A DNA stretch of 64,000 nt from Ahaetulla prasina (Eukaryota > Chordata > Lepidosauria > Squamata > Colubridae). Both the position numbers and the translations under genes were made by a program. The DNA is taken from positions 8,302,314 to 8,366,313 of the forward strand of contig NC_080548.1 of assembly GCF_028640845.1 (NCBI RefSeq). Direction: 5' to 3'. Numbering within the stretch: position 1 is the first letter of the stretch; the number at the start of each line of letters is the position of its first letter. The notes under the pieces are model-generated. The model worked only from the letters and a program-made list of their open reading frames with translations. It was not told the origin of the DNA and made no database searches. Shown piece after piece: positions 45,795 through 56,484 of this stretch.

Positions 45795-45978
45795 TAGTTA
45801 GAACCATTAATCAATGGAACAACTTGCCTCCAAAAGTTGTGAATACTCCAACATTGGACATGTTTAAGAAGAGACTGGACAACCATTTGTCTGAAATGGT
45901 ATAGGGTTTGCTGCCGGAGCAGGGGGTTGGACTAGAAGACCTCCAAGTTCCCTTCCAACTCTTGTTATCCTGTTAAGA
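45795..45978 (+). mobile_element. CR1 LINE, 3' end
   Basis: 'caatggaacaacttgcctcc', 'agaagagactggacaaccattt' and 'gttggactagaagacctcc...cccttccaactct' follow the CR1 3' order also seen at 17165-17345. Confidence 0.85.
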
Positions 45979-46753
45979 TGCCTATTTTGCCTTCATATTG
46001 CCACCTGCATAAACATTAGCAGGAATTGGATTTAACTCAAAAGAAAGAATGTTACTTGAAGGGCAGCTGTTAAATATCCAGCCAAGCTTCTCTCTTTAGT
46101 TTTGTTCTGCTGGGGACAAAGGGGTTGGTATGCAAACCATTCTGTGTTTCTTTTGCTTTTAACCTGTTCTTATTTTCAATAAAATGTATGCTGTACTTAA
46201 AGAAAAGACCTGACAATGGTCGAGGATTAACGTTCTTTGAGCAAACCAAGGTCTCTGCCAGATCATAATTCTTCTCTGGAAAAGAACAGATTGTAAAAAT
46301 AGTACAGCCAGGGCTGTGGAAGAAGAAATAGACTATTTCAGAGAAATAGTCACCAGCTTTAGCATCTAATTGTGTTCCTTTATTTAAAGATACAGAATGT
46401 GTATAGAATGTGAATCTCCTCCTTCAAAGTAATACAGTTTTATTTTATATATAAAGACAGAATTAGAATATACTGCATATTTCTGGGCAATTTTTGGGCA
46501 ATGGGATGTAGGTGAGATTCCCTAGACCTTAGATTTAAAAACAATTTAACAAAAGTTCTCTTGGCTGATTCAAACAAGGTCATTTAAAGAGGCTAGGAGG
46601 ATTGTCCATGACATTGGTTCAACATCAACCTTACTCTTCAAAATTTTTGAGGACATTCACATGTTATACTAACTTATTTAAAGAATATGCTTACATTTGA
46701 CCAATGGTGGTAAATTATCCTCTTATTTTAGCACCATGTCAATTTAACAATAC
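45979..46753. other. No gene or repeat recognised
   Basis: AT-rich, nothing seen. Confidence 0.5.
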
Positions 46754-46761
46754 ATGGTATA

Positions 46762-46977
46762 CAGTGGTGGAATTCAATTTTTTTTACTACCGGTTCTGTG
46801 GGCTTGGTGGGTGTGGCGTGGCTTGGTGGGCATGGCAGGGGAAGGATACTGAAAAATCCCTATTCCCTCCCCACTCTGGGGCCAGCCAGAGGTGGTATTT
46901 GCTGGTTCTTCAAGCTACTCAAAATCTCCACTACTGGTTCTCCAGAACCTGTCAGAACCTACTGGATTTCACCCCTG
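46762..46977. mobile_element. hAT-type MITE 16
   Basis: Termini are cagtggtggaattc and gatttcacccctg. Flanks atggtata (46754-46761) and atagtata (46978-46985) match at 7 of 8 bases. Closest relative is element 14. Confidence 0.85.
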
Positions 46978-46985
46978 ATAGTATA

Positions 46986-48079
46986 TCTAACCATAACCAA
47001 ACAAACCATGGGTTATCATAATATGCAAAGACATTCAAGATACTGAAATATCATGTACACCAATGAAAGGACTGGGAAATACTTAGAACAGGAAGACAAT
47101 TTTCTTTAAAGTAGGGTTGTGCATGTTATAAGCAGCAAATCATCATAAGTACAGTGGAATAGGTGTAAATCCACTTTCATATGAAAAGAACTTGACTATG
47201 ATAAAAGTGTCCCAATGCAAACGGATGACAAATGGCTTTTTTCAGGTTACAAAGATGTGATTCACAATAACACAGGGTCTAGTCACACAGTGCTTAATAT
47301 AAACCAGAATGTTACATGAATACTAGTAGGAATCCTACTTTTGCGACTTGATCAGCAAAGATTCAAGGCATTGGTTCTCCAAAAAATGTAGGCAAAAGGT
47401 ATGTTCTCCTTCCTTTCACATGCTAGTGTTTATTTATACCATTAAGTGGCACTCAGTTGTCTAAATTGTTCTATATTTATTTCCATTATTAACAGTAGTA
47501 TATCTTGAACATGTTTGTCCTAGACAACCAGTATAGAAAAAGCATCAAGGTGGTCCTATGCATTCTTAAGATTTAAGCATTAAATGATGAAGTGCTGATA
47601 TGATTTGGCTTTTAAAGAGAGAAGAATAAAATATCCACAATATTTTCATCTCCATCAGAGACAAGAGCAATATAATTTCTATTGAGAACATGCAGTGACA
47701 GCCACCAACATGAAAATGGCTGAAACATTTTCTGTCGTGTGCATAAATATGGCACAGTTTATGATTACACACATTTCTTAGAATTCTTATTTATGCCATC
47801 CATATTCTTTAGTCAATATAAAGATTATTTATCATTGCCACCATAGTTTTCTTCTATTATCAGAAGGAGGCATTGCTGTCAGATTTACCAGGTAGGATAA
47901 TGTCAAGCAAGGGTTAAGAGGGAGAAGGAGATGAGGCAAATGTGAAGGTATTTCACAGGTAGCAAGATAGTTTAATAGCAAGAATGGACATTTTTATTGC
48001 TTAAGTTAGACACAGCAAAAATTCCTTAATCTTATAACACGTGGAGAGACTTAGCTATTGTTTTCACTGAGAATCTGTA
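46986..48079. other. No gene or repeat recognised
   Basis: AT-rich, nothing seen. Confidence 0.5.
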
Positions 48080-48465
48080 AGCATCCTAGACCCAGAATCT
48101 CAATCCCAGAACTCTAGAGAATTCCTCAAAGCTTGACACCAGCCATCAATAGACACATGGAAATAAATCATATTTACAAACCATTCAAAATCAAAAGCTA
48201 AAAGAAGAAACAAAAAGACCAGAACACGGTTTTCCAGCAACCAATATCCTGATAAGTCGGGATTAATACCAATATCAATATCAAACAATATCCTAATCAA
48301 GGAACCACCAAGGAAAAAACTACATCTCCACTAACATTGGTAGCTAAACAGGAAGCAAATGCCACACTCACCAGCTCTTATGATGTTACCTAGTCAGGTA
48401 ATGAAACACATGCAAGCAAACAACCAAGCTCAGAGAGCATCAAGGACTCCACAGTTAAGCGGATC
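48080..48465 (+). mobile_element. Penelope-like element (lineage A), 3' end
   Basis: Colinear with 42765-43170 in the opposite orientation. A remnant of the protein C-terminus ('gagaattcctcaaagc', 'tcaatagacacatggaaata') is followed by a UTR with 'aatcaaggaaccaccaa', a hammerhead-like segment (48377-48407) and the end 'gcaagcaaacaaccaagctcagagagc'. The core reads cttatga instead of ctgatga, with a ttacc/ggtaa stem and an intact tgaaac. Confidence 0.7.
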
Positions 48466-48974
48466 TTGACAATGTTAACAAATTTAGATATTTCACAGAA
48501 ACTTCAATGGAGAAAATTTTAATTTCTCTGGTTGTGCCTAGGTAGTCCTAATCTTCATTCTTATTCAAATGTGATAGTAGCATATTTTTCAAATCTAATG
48601 AGGCCTATACTAAGAGAAGTAGAAATATTTTCTATAAATTACAAAATGGCAGCTGCCTTGCAGAAATTTTACATCTCTATCAGATCAACTTTGACTCTAA
48701 GAAAATTACAATGACAACAAAATAATTTATTCTTGGTCTAAACTGATTTCTGACATTTTGGTAAAATATAGACTAACTATAGAGAGGTGTACTTTGAAGG
48801 TGAAACATTTCTAGTTGTACTTCTGATTTCTTTCTTGCAAGGTATTTTTTGTCTATGCATGATATATTAAAGTCCTGTTTGCTTTTAAAAAATTTAGTCC
48901 AGAAGTACATTTTTACGTAAAGAAGATGTCCTGTGTTCCTTGTGGTAGAACAGGAACTTCTAATATCTTTGCAC
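48466..48974. other. No gene recognised
   Basis: Nothing seen. Confidence 0.5.
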
Positions 48975-50440
48975 TAATGGACAATTTGGAATTTGGATAG
49001 TATATCGAAGGTTGTAGAGAGTATGGTGGCATATCAGCTTCCCTTGCACCTGGATGAAACTGTCTATCTAGACCCGTTCTAGTCCGGTTTCCGACCCGGT
49101 TACAGCACGGAGACGGCTTTGGTCGCATTGGTAGATGATCTCTGGAGGGCCAGGGATAGGGGTTGTTCCTCTGCCCTGGTCCTATTAGACCTCTCAGCGG
49201 CTTTCGATACCATCGACCATGGTATCCTGCTGCGCCGGTTGGGGGGATTGGGAGTGGGAGGCACCGTTTATCGGTGGTTCTCCTCCTATCTCTCCGACCG
49301 GTCGCAGTCGGTGTTGACAGGGGGCAGAGGTCGCCCCGAGGCGCCTCACTTGTGGGTGCCGCAGGGTCGATTCTCTCGCCTTCTGTTTAACATCTACATG
49401 AAACCGCTGGGTGAGATCATCAGTGGTTTCGTGTGAAGTATCAGCTGTATGCGGATGATACTCAGCTGTACTTTTCACACCGAACCACCCCAACGGTTAT
49501 CAAGTGCTGTCCCGGTGTCTGGAGGCCGACGGGTCTGGATGGGGAGAAACAGGCTCAAGCTCAATCCCGCCAAGACAGAGTGGCTGTGGATGCCGCATCC
49601 CGCACAGTCAGCTAACCGCAGCTGAACATCGGTGGCGAGTCATTGGCCCCGATGGAGAGGGTCCGCAACTTAGGCGCCCTCCTGGATGAACGGCTGTCTC
49701 TAGAAGAGCATTTGACGGCCGCCTCCAGGAGAGCGTTCTACCAGGTTCGCTTGGTACGCCAGTTGCGCCTTTCTGGACCGGGATGCCCTATCCACGGTTA
49801 CTCACGCACTCGTGACGCCTCGCCTGGATTACTGCAATGCTCTCACATGGGGCTCCCTTGAGGGGCATCCGAGGCTACAGTTAGTCCAGAATGCAGCTGC
49901 GCTGGTGATAGATGGAGCCCTCGTGGCTCCCATATGACACCTATCCTGCGCAGACTGCACTGGCTTCCTGTGGCCTTCCGGTGCGCTTCAAGGTTTTGGT
50001 GACCACCTTTAAAGCGCCCATGGCATTGGGCCGGGTTATTTACGGGACCGCCTGCGACCGAATACCTCCCACCGCCCCTGCAGCGCCTCACAGAGAGGGT
50101 CTCCTCAGGGTGCCGCCAGCGAGGCAATGTCATCTGGCGACGCCCAGGAAGGGCCTTCTGTGGGGCTCCCACCTCTGGAACGATCTACCCCGGACTTCGC
50201 CAGCTGGACCTTCGGACCTTCCGCCGGGCTTAAAACATACTTATTTAATTGTGCAGGACTGAGCTAGATTTTAAATTTTGGGTTTTAAATTGGGTTTTAT
50301 TTCTATTTTTAATTGGACGGGCTTTAGAATAAGTTTTTTAAATGTTTTATATTGTATTTATATTCTATTTATCTGTTTTTAGTGCCTGTAAACCGCCCTG
50401 AGTCCCTTGGGAGATAGGGCGGTATATAAATATGATTAAA
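48975..50440 (+). mobile_element. L2-clade LINE, RT to 3' end
   Basis: A GC-rich block in AT-rich surroundings. It enters ORF2 before the RT ('QLPLHLDETV', about 49035), runs through the palm and thumb and the C-terminal part, and ends with an AT-rich UTR and the hairpin accgccctgag...gatagggcggt (about 50393-50424), then an (aat)n tail. At least four frame shifts break it. It is 5'-truncated, with the endonuclease absent. Its 3' hairpin is the one copied by the S1 SINEs. Confidence 0.88.
49119..49436 (+). pseudogene. L2 reverse transcriptase fragment
   Basis: The 105-residue frame opens VALVDDLWRARDRGCSSALV, followed by the RT motif A LDLSAAFDTIDHGILL (residues ~24-39) and VGGTVYRWFSSYLSDRSQSV. 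It ends in motif B with damage (VPQGRFSRLLFNIYMKPLGE, where SILSPLLFNIY would be expected). The catalytic YADD follows in another frame (QLYADDTQLYF near 49440). So all three catalytic blocks are recognisable but not in one frame. Confidence 0.88.
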
Positions 50441-50499
50441 TAATAATAATAATAATAATAATATATCACATCTATACTATAGATATCCTGCAAATAAAG

Positions 50500-50985
50500 T
50501 TGCTTGGATCTGCTTTAAGCCATTGCTGGATCTAGTGATTCTGACAATTTTTATCCAGCCTGCAGCCTTTCCTTTTTGGGTAAGGTTATGAAGAAGGTAG
50601 GTGGACTAAAAGTTCCAGAGGATACTGGAGTTATTGTATTATCTAAATCCATTTCAGTCAGGTTTCCAGCTGCAGAATTTTAGGGAGACAGCAATGATTA
50701 CACTTGTTGATGACCTTTGGTGAAGTTTAGATGGAGAAACTGGACCATCCCAGTTCTTCTTGATATGCCACCAGCTTTTGATACCATAAATCAGGTCATC
50801 TTTCTTAATTGAGTTTAATTGAGTTTTGAAATGGGAACTCTAGCATTATGGTGGTCATTCTCTTTTTTCCATGGTAAAGTTGACAAATGGGAAGAACTCA
50901 AAGCCTCTGTTTTGTAAAGTGTCCCACAGTTCGAAACTCTCACGTCTCTTTTTGAACATCTACATTAAACCATTGGGAGAGGTCA
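50500..50985 (+). mobile_element. Older L2-clade LINE relic
   Basis: Translating across frames gives 'TLVDDLW' (about 50702), a decayed 'ICHQLLIP' in place of LDLSAAFDTI, and 'LFLNIYIKPLGE' (about 50950). The same order is seen in the copy just upstream, but with many stops. It is therefore a second, much older L2 copy in the same orientation. Confidence 0.65.
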
Positions 50986-50989
50986 CTTG

Positions 50990-51128
50990 TTAACATGAGA
51001 GGCGGGCACGCATGTGCAGCGGAGCTGAGCTGGGGTGATGGCTCATGTGCCCACAGAGTGGGTGCTGTGTGCCACATCTGGCACACATGCCACCTCTGGC
51101 ATGCGTGCCATAGGTTCACATCATGGCT
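50990..51128. mobile_element. Truncated hAT element, right end only
   Basis: 'gcacgcatgtgcagcggagctgag' to 'gcgtgccataggttcac' matches the right part of element 7 (about 18120-18210). The left end is missing. Confidence 0.65.
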
Positions 51129-51272
51129 TTGTTGGAACAAATGAAATGCAACCACCAACTATATTACTAGGGTTGATCACACAGTCACTCAGATATTTAA
51201 ACTGGATTTATTAGTATTAATAATTCCACACTTTGGGTTCTTTTTTTCTCTTCTTTTTGACAATGTGTATAC

Positions 51273-51460
51273 ATACAAACACCCGTGAAAACCTCAGAAA
51301 ACAAACATATATATATGTATGTATCTACATATATATATATATGTAGATCTTTGGTTATTTGGGTTTTCTCCCGCGTAAAATTGAAAGTGTCTTGGCGACG
51401 TTTCAACAAAGTCTCATTCGTCATCCTCAGGCTTCAGCTTCGTGCTTCTGGGAGCAATGT
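51273..51460 (-). mobile_element. PLE (lineage B) terminal repeat with hammerhead-like core
   Basis: Between 51340 and 51460 the - strand reads 'agcacgaagctgaagcctg', the core ctgagga...gaaac (51394-51430), then 'cgccaagacactttc' and 'gggagaaaacccaaataacc'. It mirrors 57451-57560. The last ~35 bp ('acaaacacccgtgaaaacctcag') are flipped to the + strand at 51273-51300 across an AT-rich palindrome (51305-51346). Confidence 0.75.
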
Positions 51461-51960
51461 GTGACTGCAGCTGTTTCTTCCTTTTTAACTGCTAGTGGGG
51501 GTTTGAACTGATTGGGTGGGAGCTTGGCTGTGCTTTGATTGGATGGGGTTTTTTTGGTGCTCTGATTGGATGGGGGTGTGTCCTCTTTGGGTGGGGGCTT
51601 GGTTGTGCTCAAATTAGTCTGAGCTGCAGGGGATTTGAGCTGGTGAGCTGCACAGCTGTTGTTTGGCTTTGTGGTCGTGCTACATCTTCATAGTGGGTGT
51701 CAGTCTGCTGCATGTATGGATTGGAGGGTTTGAAATGGCTAATGTTGCAGCTGCGGTCTGGCTTCTGGTCCTTGGTCGTGCTTCATGATCAGTGTGGGTT
51801 TGGGTCTGCTTTCTGGGTGGATGTGTGGTGGTGACATCCTGTGTGGACCTCGTGAGTGTGGGTCTGGTGTCATTCCTCGTGTTAGGGACACGTTTGTCAA
51901 TAAGGGCAGGTTTCAAATGGCTGGTAGGCGGAGGTATCATCTCGTTTGTTCATGCTGTGT
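51460..51960 (-). other. PLE 3' untranslated/pre-terminal region
   Basis: The - strand continues from the endonuclease into proline/threonine-rich frames ('caccaaaaaaaccccatcc', 'cccatccaatcagagcacc' repeats) with no domain. A short tandem 'ccaatcarag' theme lies at 51480-51600. Confidence 0.55.
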
Positions 51961-51966
51961 GGGCGT

Positions 51967-52240
51967 TTTCTATCTCAATGGCTTCTCTGATTATTCTGTT
52001 GTTAAAGTGTTCAGTTTTGGCGATAGTTCTGGTCGTTTTAAAGTCAATATCATGTCCTGTGGCTTTAAGGTGTTGGACCAGGGAAGAAGTTGGTTCCTCT
52101 TTTTTGACTGAGTTCTTGTGTTCTTCAATGCGTGCACTTATTCTTCTGTTGGTTTGTCCGATGTATGTGATGAAGCAAGTGGTGCATGGGATTTCATATA
52201 CTCCTTGATTTTCTAACTCAATTTTGTCTTTGGGGTTTTT
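51967..52240 (-). pseudogene. PLE GIY-YIG endonuclease fragment
   Basis: On the - strand: GVYEIPC (52187-52204), TYIGQTNRRISARIEEHKNS (YIGQT at 52151-52165), LVQHLKATGHDIDF, then 'RIIREAIEIEN'. This is the GIY-YIG order of PLE endonucleases: GIY with I replaced by V, YIG, the R.xRI.EH helix, an H.F-like core, and the E-containing end helix. The frame breaks after 'EIEN' and upstream toward the RT. In intact elements this domain nicks target DNA. Confidence 0.85.
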
Positions 52241-52515
52241 CGGTTTGTGCAGAATGCTGTCTTAATAATGTGTTTGTGGAGGATCTTGCTGATTCTGTCT
52301 GTGGTGCCTTTTATATATGGGAGGAGGGCTGTGCCGTTTTCTTGTTCTCTGTCTTGGATTTTAGTGGGGGGTTCTTTTTGGATTAGCTTGATAATCTTAT
52401 TTCTTTGGAATCCATTGGATGTTAGTATGTTAGTGAGTGTGTAGTTCGGTTTTTAGTGTTGTTCGTCAGCTAAGCGTTTTGTTCTGGAGATGAGTGTCTT
52501 GGCTACGGAGTTGAT

Positions 52516-53349
52516 CTATGCTGGGTGGTGGTGTGAGAGTGCGTGCAGATAGCGGTTTGTGTGTGTTTTCTTCTGGTAGATGGTGTGTCCTAGGGAGCCA
52601 TTAGGTTTCCTGTAGACTAAGACATCCAGGAAGGGAAGTTGGTTGTTAACTTCTGTTTCCATGGTGAACTGTATTTTGGAGTGTAGGCTATTGAGGTGTG
52701 TGAGGAAGTTGTCAAGTTTTTCTTTCCCCTGTGGCCAGATTATGAAGGTGTCGTCTATGTATCTGAGCCAGAGTTTGGGTTTGTGATCAGATTTTTCTAG
52801 AGCTTGGGTTTCAAAGTGTTCCATGTAGAGGTTGGCAATGACAGGTGAGAGGGGTGATCCCATGGGTGCTCCTTCTATTTGTTTGTATTTTTGTCCATTA
52901 TAGATGAAGTATGTGTTGGATAGGCAGTGGTTGGTCAGATCTAGGATGTGCTTGGGGGGGTTATATTTGTTTTGGATAGCTGTCAAGGCTTCTTTGATTG
53001 GCACTTGGGTGAAGAGGGATATGACATCAAAGCTCACGAGTAGGTCGCTGGGCTGTAAGTTTTGTTTCTTTATGATCTCTATGAACTGGAATGAGTTTTT
53101 TACGTGTGAGGTGATGGATTCTGCATAGGGCTGTAGTTGTTTGGCGAGAAATTTGGCTAGGTTTTGTAGAGGTGAGCCTATGGAGCTGACTATGGGTCTA
53201 AGTGGGGTTCCTTCTTTGTGTATCTTGGGGAGACCATAGAGCTTAGGGCATCTGGATGATTTCTCTTTGGGAATGATTCTTTGTTGGATTTCTTCGCTGA
53301 TGGGGAGGATTTTATTTTGGATAGCTGTCAAGGCTTCTTTGATTGGCAC
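52516..53349 (-). pseudogene. PLE reverse transcriptase core, 277-residue frame
   Basis: RT blocks in order: GLPKIHKEGTPLRPIVSSIG (residues ~40-60), SFDVISLFTQVPIKEAL (motif A, ~105), GAPMGSPLSPVIANLYME (motif B, ~160), 'WLRYIDDTFIIW' (catalytic YIDD, ~195), and QLPFLDVLVYRKPNG (~245). These are hallmarks of PLE rather than LINE RTs. The first ~15 residues come from a tandem-duplication joint (MPIKEALTAIQNK joined to SEEIQQRIIP). Past residue 277 the frame is lost before the endonuclease. Both ends are broken, so no full enzyme is encoded. Confidence 0.9.
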
Positions 53350-54050
53350 TTGGGTGAAGAGGATATGACATCAAAGCTCACGAGTAGGTCGCTGGGCTGT
53401 AAGTTTTGTTTCTTTATGATCTCTATGAACTGGAATGAGTTTTTTCCAGGTGAGGTGATGGATTCTGCATAGGACTGTAGTTGTTTGGCGACAAATTTGG
53501 CTAGGTTTTGTAGAGGTGAGCCTATGGAGCTGACTATGGGTCTAAGTGGGGGTTCCTTCTTTGTGTATCTTGGGGAGACCATAGAGCTTAGGGCATCTGG
53601 ATGATTTCTCTCTGGGAATGATTCTTTGTTGGATTTCTTCGCTGATGGGGGAGGCTTTTATTTTGGATCTAGTGGTTTTTTCTAGGTAGGTGGTGGGGTC
53701 TGTGCTTATTTATTTTGGATAGCTGTCAAGGCTTCTTTGATTGGCACTTGGGTGAAGAGGATATGACATCAAAGCTCACGAGTAGGTCGCTGGGCTGTAA
53801 GTTTTGTTTCTTTATGATCTCTATGAACTGGAATGAGTTTTTACGTGAGGTGATGGATTCTGCATAGGGCTGTAGTTGTTTGGCGAGAAATTTGGCTAGG
53901 TTTTGTAGAGGTGAGCCTATGGAGCTGACTATGGGTCTAAGTGGGGGTTCCTTCTTTGTGTATCTTGGGGAGGCCATAGAGCTTAGGGCATCTGGATGAT
54001 TTCTCTGGGAATGATTCTTTGTTGGATTTCTTCGCTGATGGGGAGGCTTT
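52976..54050 (-). repeat. Tandem ~345-398-bp units of PLE RT sequence
   Basis: The block beginning 'atagctgtcaaggcttctttg' recurs at 52976, 53321 and 53719. Each unit carries the same RT part (SFDV back to SEEIQQ) and differs by small indels. The joints fall in tattttggat(a/c), present at both parental ends. A fourth, partial unit lies at 54806-55108. Confidence 0.85.
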
Positions 54051-54320
54051 TATTTTGGATCTAGTGGTTTTTCTAGGTAGGTGGTGGGGTCTGTGTTTAT
54101 TTATTTTGGATCTAGTGGTTTTTCTAGGTAGGTGGTGGGGTCTGTGTTTATTTATTTTGGATCTAGTGGTTTTTCTAGGTAGGTGGTGGGGTCTGTGTTT
54201 ATTTATTTATTTATTTATTTTGGATCTAGTGGTTTTTCTAGGTAGGTGGTGGGGTCTGTGTTTATTTATTTTGGATCTAATGGTTTTTCTAGGTAGGTGG
54301 TGGGGTCTGTGTTTATTTAT
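54051..54320. repeat. 51-bp minisatellite with TTTA joints
   Basis: Five copies of a 51-bp unit ('ggatctagtggtttttctagg', 'taggtggtggggtctgtg', then tttatttatttt) at spacings 51, 51, 63 and 51. The 63-bp one has three extra TTTA units. Two more copies lie at 54590-54710. The unit joins PLE sequence to a LINE-J tail. Confidence 0.9.
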
Positions 54321-54321
54321 T

Positions 54322-54560
54322 TTGTCACAACATCATACAAAAGATTATATAGTATATACACATATAAACATATATAGGAAGAAGAAAAGAAAACAATAGG
54401 ACAGGAACGGTAGGCACGTTTGTGCGCTTATGCACGCCTTATGGTCCTCTTAGGAATGGGGTGAGGTCAATAGTAGAAAGTTTTTGGTTAAAGCTATTAG
54501 GATTATGGGAAGAGACCACAGAGTCAGGTAAAGTATTCCAAGCACTGATGATTCTGTTGG
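54322..54560 (-). mobile_element. LINE-J 3' end, duplicated piece
   Basis: Same sequence as 55135-55375, but with single-base losses in a homopolymer A run, another A run and a C run, then cut after 'gatgattctgttg' and joined to PLE 'gatttcttcgctg'. It lies inside the amplified region, so it is a copy of a joint and not a separate insertion. Confidence 0.8.
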
Positions 54561-54693
54561 ATTTCTTCGCTGATGGGGAGGCTTTTATTTTGGATCTAAT
54601 GGTTTTTCTAGGTAGGTGGTGGGGTCTGTGTTTATTTATTTATTTATTTATTTTGGATCTAGTGGTTTTTCTAGGTAGGTGGTGGGGTCTGTG

Positions 54694-54694
54694 T

Positions 54695-54789
<95 letters not shown>

Positions 54790-54793
54790 TTTG
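54694..54793. repeat. (TTTA)n microsatellite, about 100 bp
   Basis: An uninterrupted ttta repeat, the LINE-J tail type. It ends at 'ggggacaggcaaagttttg', a string also found at 57939-57957. Confidence 0.92.
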
Positions 54794-54805
54794 GGGACAG
54801 GCAAA

Positions 54806-55108
54806 GTTTTGTTTCTTTATGATCTCTATGAACTGGAACGAGTTTTTTACGTGTGAGGTGATGGATTCTGCATAGGACTGTAGTTGTTTGGCGAGAAATT
54901 TGGCTAGGTTTTGTAGAGGTGAGCCTATGGAGCTGACTATGGGTCTAAGTGGGGTTCCTTCTTTGTGTATCTTGGGGAGACCATAGAGCTCAGGGCATCT
55001 GGATGATTTCTCTCTGGGAATGATTCTTTGTTGGATTTCTTCGCTGATGGGGGAGGCTTTTATTTTGGATCTAATGGTTTTTTCTAGGTAGGTGGTGGGG
55101 TCTGTGTT
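54806..55108 (-). pseudogene. PLE RT N-terminal part, unit 4
   Basis: Reads on the - strand TDPTTYLEKTIRSKIKASPI, then SEEIQQRIIPREKSSRCPEL and GLPKIHKEGTPLRPIVSSIG. It continues exactly where the N-terminal frame at 56690-57325 stops (...PAYKPLN), showing that the LINE-J copy at 55109-56685 was inserted between the two. Confidence 0.85.
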
Positions 55109-55253
55109 TATTTATTTATTTATTTATTTATTTTGTCACAACATCATACAAAAAGATTATATAGTATATACACATATAAACATATATAGGAAGAAGAAAA
55201 GAAAAACAATAGGACAGGAACGGTAGGCACGTTTGTGCGCTTATGCACGCCCC

Positions 55254-55964
55254 TTATGGTCCTCTTAGGAATGGGGTGAGGTCAATAGTAGAAAGTTTTT
55301 GGTTAAAGCTATTAGGATTATGGGAAGAGACCACAGAGTCAGGTAAAGTATTCCAAGCACTGATGATTCTGTTGCAGAAGTCATATTTTCTGCAATCTAG
55401 ATTAAAGCGGTTTACATTAAGTTTAAATCTATTGGTTGCCCTTGTATTATTGCAATTAAAGCTGAAGTAGTCTTTGACATGAAGGACATTACAATAGATG
55501 ATTCTGTGAGTTAAACTTAGGTCTTGTCGAAGGCGACGGAGTTCCAAGTTTTCTAAGCCTAGGTTTTCTAGTCTGGTGGGATAAGGTATTTTGTTGTTTT
55601 CAGAGGAATGGAGAACTCTTCTTGTAAAATATTTCTGGACACGCTCAATTGTATTGATGTCAGAGATGTGGTGAGGGTTCCAAACAGGTGAGCTGTATTC
55701 TAGAATTGGTCTAGCAAATGTTTTATATGCTCTGGTTAGTAGTGTGGTGTTTTTGGAAATTAGGTTTACAACTCTTAGAGCTTTTTTTGCTATGTAGTTG
55801 CAGTGGGCTTTGGCACTTAGATCATTTGACATGAAAACTCCAAGGTCTTTAACGGGATGGGGGTCGTCTGTAAGGTAATGTCCATCTAGTATGTACTTAG
55901 TTTTAGAGTTCTTTTTTCCTATATGTAAGACTGAGCATTTGCTGGTTGAAATTTGAGCTGCCAA
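55254..55964 (-). pseudogene. LINE-J ORF2 C-terminal part
   Basis: The 236-residue frame follows the RT: KCSVLHIGKKNSKTKYILDG, DLGVFMSNDLSAKAHCNYIA, TRAYKTFARPILEYSSPVWN, ERVQKYFTRRVLHSS, and an end in 'STIDLTPFLRGP'. This is the last ORF2 segment of the family. Compared with 61010-61468 it lacks about a dozen residues (LRSFF region). It is in one frame, but its RT lies in the next. Confidence 0.82.
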
Positions 55965-56484
55965 TTTTAGACCAAGCGGTTAGATGGTCAAGGTCGTTTT
56001 GAATGATAGAAGTGTTGTCTGTGGTGTTAAATAGTTTGACATCGTCAGCAAAGAGAACACAATTACTTGAGATATGGTCACAAAGATCATTAATGTATAG
56101 AATAAAGAGTGTTGGTCCAAGGACGCTGCCTTGAGGAACTCCACTCTTGACAGGAACAGGATTTGATAAAGCATTGCCAATTTTGACCACTTGTTGTCTG
56201 TTAGACAGAAAAGCAGATATCCATTTGTGGAGGGGTCCTGAGATGCCATAGGATGTTAGTTTAAGGAGAAGTTTATCGTGTACTACTGAGTCAAAAGCTT
56301 TGCAGAAGTCTATGTAGATTGCATCTATTGATTTGCCTTGATCTAGATTTGAAGTCCATATGTTTTTGCAGTGGAGAAGTTGTAAGTTACATGATAACTT
56401 TTTCCTGAAACCAAATTGTTTGTTGGAGAGTAGGTTGTTAATTTCTAAGTGTGAGGTAATGGATTGGTTGATGATAGATTCCAT
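55903..56484 (-). pseudogene. LINE-J reverse transcriptase
   Basis: The 193-residue frame has 'NKQFGFRKKLSCNLQLL', motif A IYIDFCKAFDSVVHDKLLLK (residues ~55-74), SGVPQGSVLGPTLFILYIND (motif B) and VLFADDVKLFNTTD (catalytic FADD). F-A-D-D in place of Y-A-D-D is shared by all copies here, so it is a family trait. Motif order and spacing fit jockey-superfamily LINEs and not PLEs. It is truncated at the 5' side and shifted at residue ~175. Confidence 0.88.

Noticed and set aside
54019..54856. Long repeat proteins with ILDLVVFLGRWWGLCLF units
   Set aside because: These are + strand translations of the 51-bp minisatellite and TTTA repeats, antisense to the PLE.
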